DNA of 54,826 nt from contig UQST01000017.1 in NCBI GenBank assembly GCA_900543815.1, positions 1 through 54,826 of the forward strand, given 5' to 3'. The notes under the pieces were generated by a model that did not search any database, was not told the DNA's origin, and saw only the letters and a program-made list of their open reading frames with translations. The position numbers and the translations under genes are program-made. How positions within the stretch are numbered: position 1 is the stretch's first letter; every line of letters begins with the position of its first letter. This document shows, one piece after another, positions 43,845 to 50,409 of the stretch. The stretch comes from an uncultured Prevotellaceae bacterium (lineage in GTDB: Bacteria; Bacteroidota; Bacteroidia; Bacteroidales; Bacteroidaceae).

Positions 43845-44579
43845 CTATTTTGTCTGTCTGACAGACTTCTTATCAGCCTTCGGGGTGGCACTTGCGGCCG
43901 CTTTCGAAGGCTGTTTGTTTTCCTTGGCAGTGGCTTCCGAAGCCTTTGCGGCGGGCTTTTCATTGGCCTTTGCGGGCTGTTTGCTGTCCTTGGAAGTCTT
44001 CTTGGAGTCCTTTTCGGCAGGCTCTGTAGCCGCCTTTTCTGGCTGGCTGGCTTCCTTGGCATCCTTCTTGGAGTCCTTTCCGCTGGTTTCCTCAGTAGGC
44101 TTCTCGGCATTAGCCTCCTCGCTGACCTCTTCCTCGTTGGCCTCTACCTCAGCATCTTCTCGCTTGTTCCATTCGGGATGGTTCCAGGTTCGCACGGGCA
44201 GGGTAGGGTCGAACTGAGGTTGCAGGAAGTCGTATTCCGTCTTTCCAGAGCGGTATGGCACCTTGTCCTCAGGGCAAGGTGTTATCTCCACCATGGTAAA
44301 TCCCTTGTGGATGATGTCCAGTTCGCGTGCAGCCGCCAGGCTGAGGTCTATCGCGAAGCGCTTGGTATGCGGCCCTCGGTCAGTGACCTTCACCACCACC
44401 TCCTTGCCGTTCTTCGGGTTCCTCACGCACAGATAAGTGCCCAGGGGATACTTCAGATGTGCACACGTCATGCTGTCGCGGTGATAAGGGTCACCGTTGC
44501 TCATGCGTCGCCCATGAAGCTTGTTGGAGTAATAGGAAGCATTTCCCTTGTGCATTCTTTGTGCATACAGATGTGACAT
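43845..44579 (-). CDS. RlpA-like double-psi beta-barrel protein with Lys/Ala/Glu-rich tail
   Basis: The DPBB domain is clear: GNASYYSNKLHGRRMSNGD, then LGTYLCVRNPKNGKEVVVKV, TDRGPHTKRFAIDLS and AAARELDI. RlpA proteins bind or cut denuded peptidoglycan glycans. A low-complexity tail of about 110 residues rich in Lys, Ala, Glu and Ser (EKPTEETSGKDSKKDAK) follows. The start is a problem. The ATG used here (44579, MSHLYAQRMHKG) lies inside what looks like a signal peptide (SALIHTAFFVAAVFCCMSHL), yet no ATG, GTG or TTG exists in frame between that segment and tRNA-Pro. The first canonical start upstream is a TTG at 44714 inside the tRNA gene. Confidence 0.78.
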   Translation of the reverse strand: MSHLYAQRMHKGNASYYSNKLHGRRMSNGDPYHRDSMTCAHLKYPLGTYLCVRNPKNGKEVVVKVTDRGPHTKRFAIDLSLAAARELDIIHKGFTMVEITPCPEDKVPYRSGKTEYDFLQPQFDPTLPVRTWNHPEWNKREDAEVEANEEEVSEEANAEKPTEETSGKDSKKDAKEASQPEKAATEPAEKDSKKTSKDSKQPAKANEKPAAKASEATAKENKQPSKAAASATPKADKKSVRQTK

Positions 44580-44656
44580 GCAGCAGAATACTGCTGCTAC
44601 GAAAAAGGCTGTATGTATGAGTGCACTTCTGATGCTTTCGGTATGAATAGTTCTTG

Positions 44657-44729
44657 TCGGATAGAGGAGACTCGAACTCCCGACCCCTACGTCCCGAACG
44701 TAGTACGCTACCAACTGCGCTACTATCCG
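44657..44729 (-). tRNA. tRNA-Pro (CGG)
   Basis: On the minus strand the acceptor CGGATAG pairs with CTATCCG (discriminator A), the anticodon stem CTACG/CGTAG encloses TTCGGGA (CGG), and the T-loop is TTCGAGT. It lies immediately upstream of the RlpA-like gene on the same strand and may share its transcript. CAAAGTTA at 44756-44763 is its likely -7 box (TAACTTTG on minus). Confidence 0.93.
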
Positions 44730-44813
44730 ATGGCCTCACTGTGTGAAAACCGATGCAAAGTTACGAATAAAAACGCGAACAGCTCTTCTGTTTCACATTT
44801 TTTTTGCTTCTCG

Positions 44814-44845
44814 CTTGTGGGTATGGGATTTTCTGCCTACCTTTG
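44814..44845 (+). promoter_or_regulatory. Promoter of tRNA-Phe copy 1
   Basis: CTTG (44814-44817), 20 nt, TACCTTTG (44838-44845), 18 nt before the tRNA. The -7 box is the same as for copy 2. Confidence 0.55.
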
Positions 44846-44863
44846 CACCCGCAAACAAGCGAT

Positions 44864-44936
44864 GGTGCCATAGCTCAGTTGGTAGAGCAAAGGACTGAAA
44901 ATCCTTGTGTCCCCGGTTCGATTCCTGGTGGCACCA
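44864..44936 (+). tRNA. tRNA-Phe (GAA), copy 1
   Basis: The acceptor GGTGCCA pairs with TGGCACC (discriminator A), the anticodon stem AAGGA/TCCTT encloses CTGAAAA (GAA), and the T-loop is TTCGATT. It is identical in sequence to the copy at 47829-47901. Confidence 0.95.
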
Positions 44937-44944
44937 CACAGCAC

Positions 44945-44984
44945 AGGAGGAGTTACTCAGCAGAGCGGCTCCTCTTATTGTTTT
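44945..44984 (+). terminator. Terminator of tRNA-Phe copy 1
   Basis: GAGGAG (44947-44952) pairs with CTCCTC (44969-44974), followed by TTATTGTTTT. The sequence closely matches the terminator after copy 2. Confidence 0.65.
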
Positions 44985-44998
44985 CGCCATATCTCAGC

Positions 44999-45075
44999 CA
45001 ATGCGCTGCGTTGCCCATCGCAGCGCATTGCATCCGTCATCGCAGCGTGCTGCGAAGCTCTATGCAGCGCGCTGC
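44999..45075. repeat. REP-like palindromic repeat (GCAGCGYRCTGC), copy B
   Basis: Two hairpins: CAATGCGCTGCG (44999-45010) / CGCAGCGCATTG (45019-45030), a perfect 12-bp stem, and GCAGCGTGCTGC (45042-45053) / GCAGCGCGCTGC (45064-45075). The sequence is closely related to 34650-34722. Apart from this array and the terminator, the stretch between the tRNA and the GH2 gene holds no gene. Confidence 0.75.
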
Positions 45076-45209
45076 ATATTTTCATGGGCTTTGCTCCCTT
45101 GGGGATGCTTGTTCGTCCGCCTCTTGCCATCAGGCTGCTAAAAAGGCAATGCGAGCACGGTTGGGGGAGATTTCTGTTGTGCAGGCGTGCCTGTACCAAT
45201 ATTTTTCGT

Positions 45210-45217
45210 TAACTTTG
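45210..45217 (+). promoter_or_regulatory. -7 box of the GH2 gene
   Basis: TAACTTTG lies 55 nt before the GH2 start. No convincing TTTG is present 19-20 nt upstream. Confidence 0.4.
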
Positions 45218-45272
45218 CGGGGACGTTGAAACCGATTTGTCAATTGCCCGCGTGGCTACACATTATATATAT

Positions 45273-47690
45273 ATGAATACTCCCAAGCATCTCTTGGCCG
45301 GGCTGGCATTTGCCTTGGCCCTCACACCTGGCGCGTTGGCCCAGGTGCATAAGTCGATAATCCTGCGTGACGGATGGCAGTTCTCCAAGGACGGCGGACC
45401 GCTGCAGACAGTGACTCTGCCGCATGACTGGGCCATCTCGGGCGAGTTTGACCGCAATATCGATCTGTGGAAGAGCAAGAGATGGGTGAATGGGAAGGAA
45501 GAGACACACGAGTCGGCGGGCAATACCGGTTGTCTGCCCTGGCCCGGCAAGGGCGAATATCGCACGAAGTTCCGCGTTCCGCGCCCCTACACACATGCCG
45601 AGCTGCTCTTTGATGGAGCAATGGCAGAGCCCGAGGTGTATGTCAACGGGCAGTTGGCAGGCAGATGGGCTTGTGGCTACAATGCTTTCCGCGTGGATGC
45701 CACACCCTATTTGCGCAGCGGGGACAATGTGCTGGAAGTGAAGCTGAATAATGTGGAACTGAGCAGCCGATGGTATCCCGGAGGCGGACTCTACCGCCCG
45801 GTGAAGCTCATCCTGAGCGGTGAGAGTGCCATCGATACATGGGGAGTGAGCATCACTACCCCAGAGGTGTCGGAGTCGAAAGCTACTGTGCAGGCTCAGG
45901 TGGCTCTGCGCGAGGGGTCGGCCGATGGGCTGGAAGCGCAGCTGGAGGTGCTGGATGCCGGGGGAAAGGCAGTTGCATCGGGCAGGGGACAATTCTCGGG
46001 AGGTCGCCTTAGCCATACGCTCACGCTGGACCGGCCAGCCCTGTGGTCGCCCGAAAGCCCCAGCCTCTACACTCTGGTTACCCGTGTGCTGGGCGGTGGA
46101 AAGGTCATCGACGAGAACTGCACCCGATTCGGCGTGCGCAGTATAGCCTTTTCGCGTGAAAACGGATTCCAGTTGAACGGCAAGACACGCAAGTTCAAGG
46201 GCGTATGCCTGCATCATGATCTGGGTCCGCTGGGCGCTGCGGTCAACGAGGCAGCCATCTCCAGGCAGATACGCATTATGAAGGATATGGGTTGCGATGC
46301 CATCCGCACTTCGCACAACATGCCTTCGACCATGATGATGGACCTGTGCGATTCGCTGGGCATGCTGGTGATGGCCGAGTCGTTTGACAGTTGGATGACG
46401 GGCAAGACGCCCAACGCCTACAACCGCTTCTTCAAGGAGTGGGCCGAGCGTGACCTTACCAACCTCTATCTCAATCATCGCAATCACCCCAGCATAGTGA
46501 TGTGGAGCATCGGCAACGAGATTCCCGACCAGGTGACGCAGGACGGCGTAGAGACTTGCCGCAGGCTGGTGAACCTGATGCACAGGCTCGACCCCACGCG
46601 CCCAGTGACTGCCGGAGTGGATCTGGTGGAGCGGGCTACGCGTAGCGGCTTCCTTAACGAACTGGACATACCGGGCTTCAACTACCACACCCATTGCTAT
46701 GAAACCTACATCGATTCGCTCTCCAAGGGTTTCCTGATAGGCAGCGAAACGGCCTCCACACTCAGTAGCCGAGGCGTTTATCACTTCCCCGTGGTGCTCA
46801 CCACCGACGGCAGTACGCACGAGGACAGGCAAGTGTCCAGCTATGATCTGTATAGCGGCAATTGGAGCAACGTGCCCGATTATGATGCGTGGTACCAAGA
46901 CCGCAAGCCTTGGCTGCTGGGCGAGTTCGTGTGGACAGGCTTCGACTATCTGGGCGAGAACTATCCCTACAATGCCGAGGGGATGTGGCCCTCGCGCAGC
47001 AGCTACTTCGGTATAGTCGATCTGGCGGGCTTGCCCAAGGACAGATATTACTTCTACCGCAGCCGATGGAACACCGGGAGCAGCACCCTGCATGTGCTTC
47101 CCCACTGGACCTGGCCCGGTATGGAGGGCAAGAACATACCCGTGATGTGCTACACGAGCTACCCTGAGGCGGAACTCTTTGTCAATGGCAAGAGCCAGGG
47201 CAGGGTGAAGAAAGACCCCACGAAACTGTTCTCGGCCAACCGTATCAAGTGGATGGATGTACGCTATGAGCCGGGTGAACTGCGTGTGGTGGCCTATGAT
47301 GCCCATGGCAAGCAGGCTGCCGAGAAGGTGGTGCATACGGCAGGAGAGCCGGCACGGTTGGAGTTGGTTCCCGACCGCCAGCAGATAAAGGCCGACGGCG
47401 ATGACATCTCCTTTGTGACGGTGAGAATGCTGGATGCCGACGGCAATGAGTGTCCCGATGCCGACCAGGAGCTGTCCTTCACGGTCAAGGGTGCCAAGTA
47501 TCAGGCGGCATGTAATGGTGACGCTTCGTCGTTGGAACCTTTCGAGAAACCCCAGATGCGTCTCTTCCATGGTCAGCTGGTGGTCTTGGTGCGCTCCACC
47601 AGGAAGTGTGGCGATGCAGTACTCACCGTCACCTGCAAGGACCAGCCCTCTCTCTCGGCCCAGACAGTCATCCGTGTGGTGAAGCCATAG
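45273..47690 (+). CDS. GH2 beta-galactosidase-like glycoside hydrolase
   Basis: This 805-residue protein has signal peptide MNTPKHLLAGLAFALALTPG (ending GALA). A GH2 sugar-binding domain follows (HKSIILRDGWQFSKD...TLPHDWAISGEFDRN), then an immunoglobulin-like domain and the TIM barrel. The acid/base is E416 in WSIGNEIPDQ and the nucleophile E551 in LLGEFVWTGFDYLGE. C-terminal DUF4982-like and Ig-like domains close it (YTSYPEAELFVNGKSQG). Members cleave beta-galactosides or beta-mannosides/glucuronides, usually in the periplasm of Bacteroidota; the linkage is not determinable. It is flanked by two identical tRNA-Phe genes. I chose the ATG at 45273 because it starts the signal peptide. Confidence 0.9.
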   Translation: MNTPKHLLAGLAFALALTPGALAQVHKSIILRDGWQFSKDGGPLQTVTLPHDWAISGEFDRNIDLWKSKRWVNGKEETHESAGNTGCLPWPGKGEYRTKFRVPRPYTHAELLFDGAMAEPEVYVNGQLAGRWACGYNAFRVDATPYLRSGDNVLEVKLNNVELSSRWYPGGGLYRPVKLILSGESAIDTWGVSITTPEVSESKATVQAQVALREGSADGLEAQLEVLDAGGKAVASGRGQFSGGRLSHTLTLDRPALWSPESPSLYTLVTRVLGGGKVIDENCTRFGVRSIAFSRENGFQLNGKTRKFKGVCLHHDLGPLGAAVNEAAISRQIRIMKDMGCDAIRTSHNMPSTMMMDLCDSLGMLVMAESFDSWMTGKTPNAYNRFFKEWAERDLTNLYLNHRNHPSIVMWSIGNEIPDQVTQDGVETCRRLVNLMHRLDPTRPVTAGVDLVERATRSGFLNELDIPGFNYHTHCYETYIDSLSKGFLIGSETASTLSSRGVYHFPVVLTTDGSTHEDRQVSSYDLYSGNWSNVPDYDAWYQDRKPWLLGEFVWTGFDYLGENYPYNAEGMWPSRSSYFGIVDLAGLPKDRYYFYRSRWNTGSSTLHVLPHWTWPGMEGKNIPVMCYTSYPEAELFVNGKSQGRVKKDPTKLFSANRIKWMDVRYEPGELRVVAYDAHGKQAAEKVVHTAGEPARLELVPDRQQIKADGDDISFVTVRMLDADGNECPDADQELSFTVKGAKYQAACNGDASSLEPFEKPQMRLFHGQLVVLVRSTRKCGDAVLTVTCKDQPSLSAQTVIRVVKP

Positions 47691-47774
47691 GGGTTCCCAT
47701 GGGCTTTCTGGCCCTCGTCTCTCCCTGTGAAAACAGGGTGAAAACAGATGCGAAGACAATTTGTGGCGAAAATA

Positions 47775-47806
47775 TTTGCGGGAACGAAAACTTTGTTTTA
47801 CCTTTG
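47775..47806 (+). promoter_or_regulatory. Promoter of tRNA-Phe copy 2
   Basis: TTTG (47775-47778), 20 nt, TACCTTTG (47799-47806), 22 nt before the tRNA. Confidence 0.7.
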
Positions 47807-47828
47807 CACTCGCTTAAGAAAAGCGCAT

Positions 47829-47901
47829 GGTGCCATAGCTCAGTTGGTAGAGCAAAGGACTGAAAATCCTTGTGTCCCCGGTTCGATTCCTGGTGGCACC
47901 A
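47829..47901 (+). tRNA. tRNA-Phe (GAA), copy 2
   Basis: Identical over all 73 nt to copy 1 at 44864-44936, with the same GAA anticodon and a matching promoter and terminator. It lies 138 nt after the GH2 stop. Confidence 0.95.
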
Positions 47902-47911
47902 CTGCAAAAGC

Positions 47912-47950
47912 GGAGGAGTTACTCAACAGAGTGGCTCCTCTGATTGTTTT
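47912..47950 (+). terminator. Terminator of tRNA-Phe copy 2
   Basis: GAGGAG (47913-47918) pairs with CTCCTC (47935-47940), followed by TGATTGTTTT. It differs from the copy 1 terminator at only a few positions. Confidence 0.65.
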
Positions 47951-48054
47951 AGCCCCGTTGTGCATTTCGCTCCAGGCGCAGAGGCTGTCTGCGGATTGGG
48001 CTTGCACAGCTGGTGGCATCCTTATGGCAAAAACAAATAGACATCATATACGAG

Positions 48055-49464
48055 ATGAGACAACTGACATGTATGGTGCTGGCTCTGGCTTCGCTGGCCT
48101 GCCCTATTCCTGCATCGGCACAGTCGAAGAGCATGCAGAAGCGTGTGAGTGCCTGTTTCCTGCAATCGCTGAAGGCGCAGCAGGCTGTGCTCGAGAAGGA
48201 AGGCAGAGAGGAGTTTGTGCAGAACCTGCCAGCTGACATCCGCTTGCAGGAGGCGGTGAAGAGTGCTGATGTAGCCCGCTATCAGGAGATGGTGTGGGCT
48301 GCCTGGTGCGATGCCAACAGAAATCTGCAGGAGCAGAAACTCATAGGAGCCGAAGACCTCCAGCTGGGCCGGAGTGATGCGTGGAATCTGCCAGGCTGTC
48401 TGGAGCCCAATGCCGTGATGCCTTATTATTATGGCAGGAAGGGAGAGGCGGCCGACGGGAAGCTGCCGCTCTACCTGTATCTGCACGGCTCGGGACCAAA
48501 GGAAGCAGAGTGGCAGACGGGTATCAAGCTGGGGCAGAGTTTCCAGGATGCTCCTTCCGCCTATTTCATACCGCAGATACCCAACGATGGCGAGTACTAT
48601 CGCTGGTGGCATCTGTCCAAGCAATATGCCTTCGAGAAGCTTATCCGCCAGGGGCTGGTGAGCGGTGAGGTGGATGCCAACCGCCTGTATGTGTTCGGCA
48701 TCAGCGAGGGAGGTTATGGCAGCCAGCGTCTGGCATCTTTCTATGCAGACTATTGGGCGGCTGCCGGACCGATGGCAGGAGGCGAACCGCTGAAGAATGC
48801 TCCTGTGGAGAACTGCGCCAACATCGGTTTCTCATTCCTTACCGGTGCCGATGACATGGGCTTCTACCGCAACGAGCTTACCTATTACACCCAGGTGGCA
48901 TTCGACTCTGCACAGTTGGCACGGCCTCTGTCGGCCGACAAGGCACCCCTTTTCCGCCATCGCATTCACCTCCTGCCCGGCATGCAGCATCACATCACCT
49001 ATGGGCTTACGACACCCTGGCTCAAGCAGTTTGTGCGCAACCCCTATCCCAAGACCGTACTTTGGGAGGACTATGAGATGGATGGCCGCCGCCGTTCGGG
49101 CTTCTATAACCTGCAGGTGCAGGCGCGTCCCTCGGAGCAGCGAACCTACTACGAGATGGATATCGACCGGAATGTGGTCTCCATCAAAGTGAGCAACGTG
49201 CTATATACCACCACGCTGAAGGACAAGCGCTGGGGCATTGACCTGAAGTTCGACCGCAGTTATAAACAAGCCACAGGCGGCAAGCTGCGGGTGTATCTCA
49301 ACGATAGTCTGGTTGATTTCACCCGTCCCGTCACCGTCTGCATCAATGGCCGCGAGGTTTTCCACGGCACTGTCCAGCCCAATCTGCAGGCGATGGTCAA
49401 CAGTTGCATCGAGTTCTTCGACCCCTTCCGCGTCTATCCTGCAGCCGTCGAAGTGGCATACTGA
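48055..49464 (+). CDS. Secreted alpha/beta-hydrolase, esterase/PHB-depolymerase-like
   Basis: This 469-residue protein has signal peptide MRQLTCMVLALASLACPIPA (ending SAQ). A helical region of about 100 residues precedes the alpha/beta-hydrolase core. The core shows LPLYLYLHGSGPKE (oxyanion strand), a nucleophile elbow GISEGGYG with Ser217, and a candidate catalytic His in LLPGMQHHITYG. The C-terminal domain is beta-rich (NVVSIKVSNVLY), perhaps a jelly-roll. The family resembles feruloyl-esterase/PHB-depolymerase-like carbohydrate esterases, so it may remove acyl groups from plant or host glycans and help the GH2 enzyme upstream. I use the ATG at 48055 by the signal peptide. Confidence 0.78.
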   Translation: MRQLTCMVLALASLACPIPASAQSKSMQKRVSACFLQSLKAQQAVLEKEGREEFVQNLPADIRLQEAVKSADVARYQEMVWAAWCDANRNLQEQKLIGAEDLQLGRSDAWNLPGCLEPNAVMPYYYGRKGEAADGKLPLYLYLHGSGPKEAEWQTGIKLGQSFQDAPSAYFIPQIPNDGEYYRWWHLSKQYAFEKLIRQGLVSGEVDANRLYVFGISEGGYGSQRLASFYADYWAAAGPMAGGEPLKNAPVENCANIGFSFLTGADDMGFYRNELTYYTQVAFDSAQLARPLSADKAPLFRHRIHLLPGMQHHITYGLTTPWLKQFVRNPYPKTVLWEDYEMDGRRRSGFYNLQVQARPSEQRTYYEMDIDRNVVSIKVSNVLYTTTLKDKRWGIDLKFDRSYKQATGGKLRVYLNDSLVDFTRPVTVCINGREVFHGTVQPNLQAMVNSCIEFFDPFRVYPAAVEVAY

Positions 49465-49477
49465 TGTGCAGCATAAC

Positions 49478-49540
49478 CGACAGGTGCGAGCCTGTGGCCT
49501 GTCCCCAGCGCAGGGGAGGCTGCAGGCTCGCATCTTGTCG
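49478..49540. other. Long imperfect hairpin after the esterase gene
   Basis: CGACAGGTGCGAGCCTG (49478-49494) pairs with CAGGCTCGCATCTTGTCG (49523-49540) apart from one bulge and one wobble. An inner CCCC/GGGG stem sits in the loop. No T-tract follows, so it is not a standard terminator; it could stabilise the mRNA 3' end or be an extragenic palindrome. Confidence 0.6.
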
Positions 49541-49622
49541 GGTGGCTTGAGTCGGTTCGGGTGACGGACTGGGCAACCACCGGCATTGTCTATATAAGGA
49601 TGCGGAAGTATATATAAAAAGG

Positions 49623-49657
49623 AAAGAGAGTTTGCTCACGATGAACAAACTCTCTTT
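49623..49657. terminator. Bidirectional terminator between the esterase and tRNA-Gln
   Basis: A perfect 12-bp stem AAAGAGAGTTTG (49623-49634) / CAAACTCTCTTT (49646-49657), with A and T runs at the ends that suit both strands. It serves the leftward tRNA-Gln pair and the rightward esterase gene. Confidence 0.8.
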
Positions 49658-49665
49658 TGGCTTCG

Positions 49666-49736
49666 TTGGGCTACCCGGACTCGAACCAGGAAAGGCAGGA
49701 CCAGAATCTGCAGTGTTACCATTACACCATAGCCCA
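49666..49736 (-). tRNA. tRNA-Gln (CTG), copy 1
   Basis: On the minus strand the acceptor TGGGCTA pairs with TAGCCCA (discriminator A), with the U1-A72 pair typical of tRNA-Gln. The anticodon loop TTCTGGT gives CTG, and the T-loop is TTCGAGT. It is identical to the copy exactly 120 bp to the right. Confidence 0.93.
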
Positions 49737-49785
49737 AGAAGATGGTGGCGGCATCCCAGGGACGCTCTCGCCGGCTGATGGAAGG

Positions 49786-49856
49786 TTGGGCTACCCGGAC
49801 TCGAACCAGGAAAGGCAGGACCAGAATCTGCAGTGTTACCATTACACCATAGCCCA
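49786..49856 (-). tRNA. tRNA-Gln (CTG), copy 2
   Basis: A 71-nt sequence identical to copy 1, separated by a 49-nt spacer. It lies nearest the shared promoter at 49886-49916, so the two are probably one transcript. Confidence 0.93.
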
Positions 49857-49885
49857 ATAACCTTCGCAATTGCTTAATTGCGGTG

Positions 49886-49916
49886 CAAAGGTACTGACTT
49901 TTTCTGAAGTTGCAAA
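49886..49916 (-). promoter_or_regulatory. Promoter of the tRNA-Gln pair
   Basis: On the minus strand TTTG (complement of 49913-49916), 19 nt, TACCTTTG (complement of 49886-49893). It is arranged back to back with the rsfS promoter. Confidence 0.75.
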
Positions 49917-49941
49917 TCTTTCTGCTAAAAAATTTTAATGC

Positions 49942-49973
49942 TTTGTTTATTCCGATAAGTATCTTTACCTTTG
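49942..49973 (+). promoter_or_regulatory. Promoter of the rsfS-ftsH-cdsA operon
   Basis: TTTG (49942-49945), 20 nt, TACCTTTG (49966-49973), 35 nt before the rsfS start. Confidence 0.75.
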
Positions 49974-50008
49974 CATACGATTTAGGTAAAACAAGTTATA
50001 CGTATTTA

Positions 50009-50368
50009 ATGAAGATAAAAGACAAGTTGGTTTCTGCCATCGTGGATGGCCTGCAGGACAAGAAAGGAAAGGGCATCGTGGTGGTGGATCTCACGGGCTT
50101 GGAGGATGTTGTGTGCAAGTATTTTGTGATATGCACAGGCGGTTCGCCGGCTCAGATACAGGCTCTCACACACTCTGTGGCCGATAAAGCACGCATCGAG
50201 GAGAACGCCAAGCCGCTGGCTGTGGATGGCTTGCGTAACTCACGCTGGGTGGCAATGGACTATGCAGAGGTCATCGTGCACATCATGATGGAGGAAGAGC
50301 GTGCCTTCTATGACATCGAGCATCTGTGGGAAGATGCTGCCATCGAGAGCATTCCAGACCTGGACTGA
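50009..50368 (+). CDS. rsfS: Ribosome silencing factor RsfS
   Basis: This 119-residue protein is of the Iojap/DUF143 family: IVDGLQDKKGKGIVVVDLTG, then VCKYFVICTGGSPAQIQAL, and the conserved end region WVAMDYAEVIVHIMMEEERA with DIEHLWEDA. RsfS binds L14 and blocks subunit joining during starvation. The start at 50009 (MKIKDKLVSAIV) follows a good promoter. ftsH begins 41 nt after the stop. It is the first gene of the operon. Confidence 0.93.
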   Translation: MKIKDKLVSAIVDGLQDKKGKGIVVVDLTGLEDVVCKYFVICTGGSPAQIQALTHSVADKARIEENAKPLAVDGLRNSRWVAMDYAEVIVHIMMEEERAFYDIEHLWEDAAIESIPDLD

Positions 50369-50409
50369 TAGGGTACAGGTCTAATCTATTCACGTAAACA
50401 ATAGACTTT

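Noticed and set aside
45240..47759. An 839-codon open frame antisense to the GH2 gene
   Set aside because: The GH2 frame has a signal peptide and both catalytic Glu motifs; the antisense frame is His/Gln-rich with no family pattern and results from codon bias.
44864..47901. Integrated element bounded by tRNA-Phe repeats
   Set aside because: No integrase, transposase or mobilisation gene lies between the copies, so I report only the duplication.
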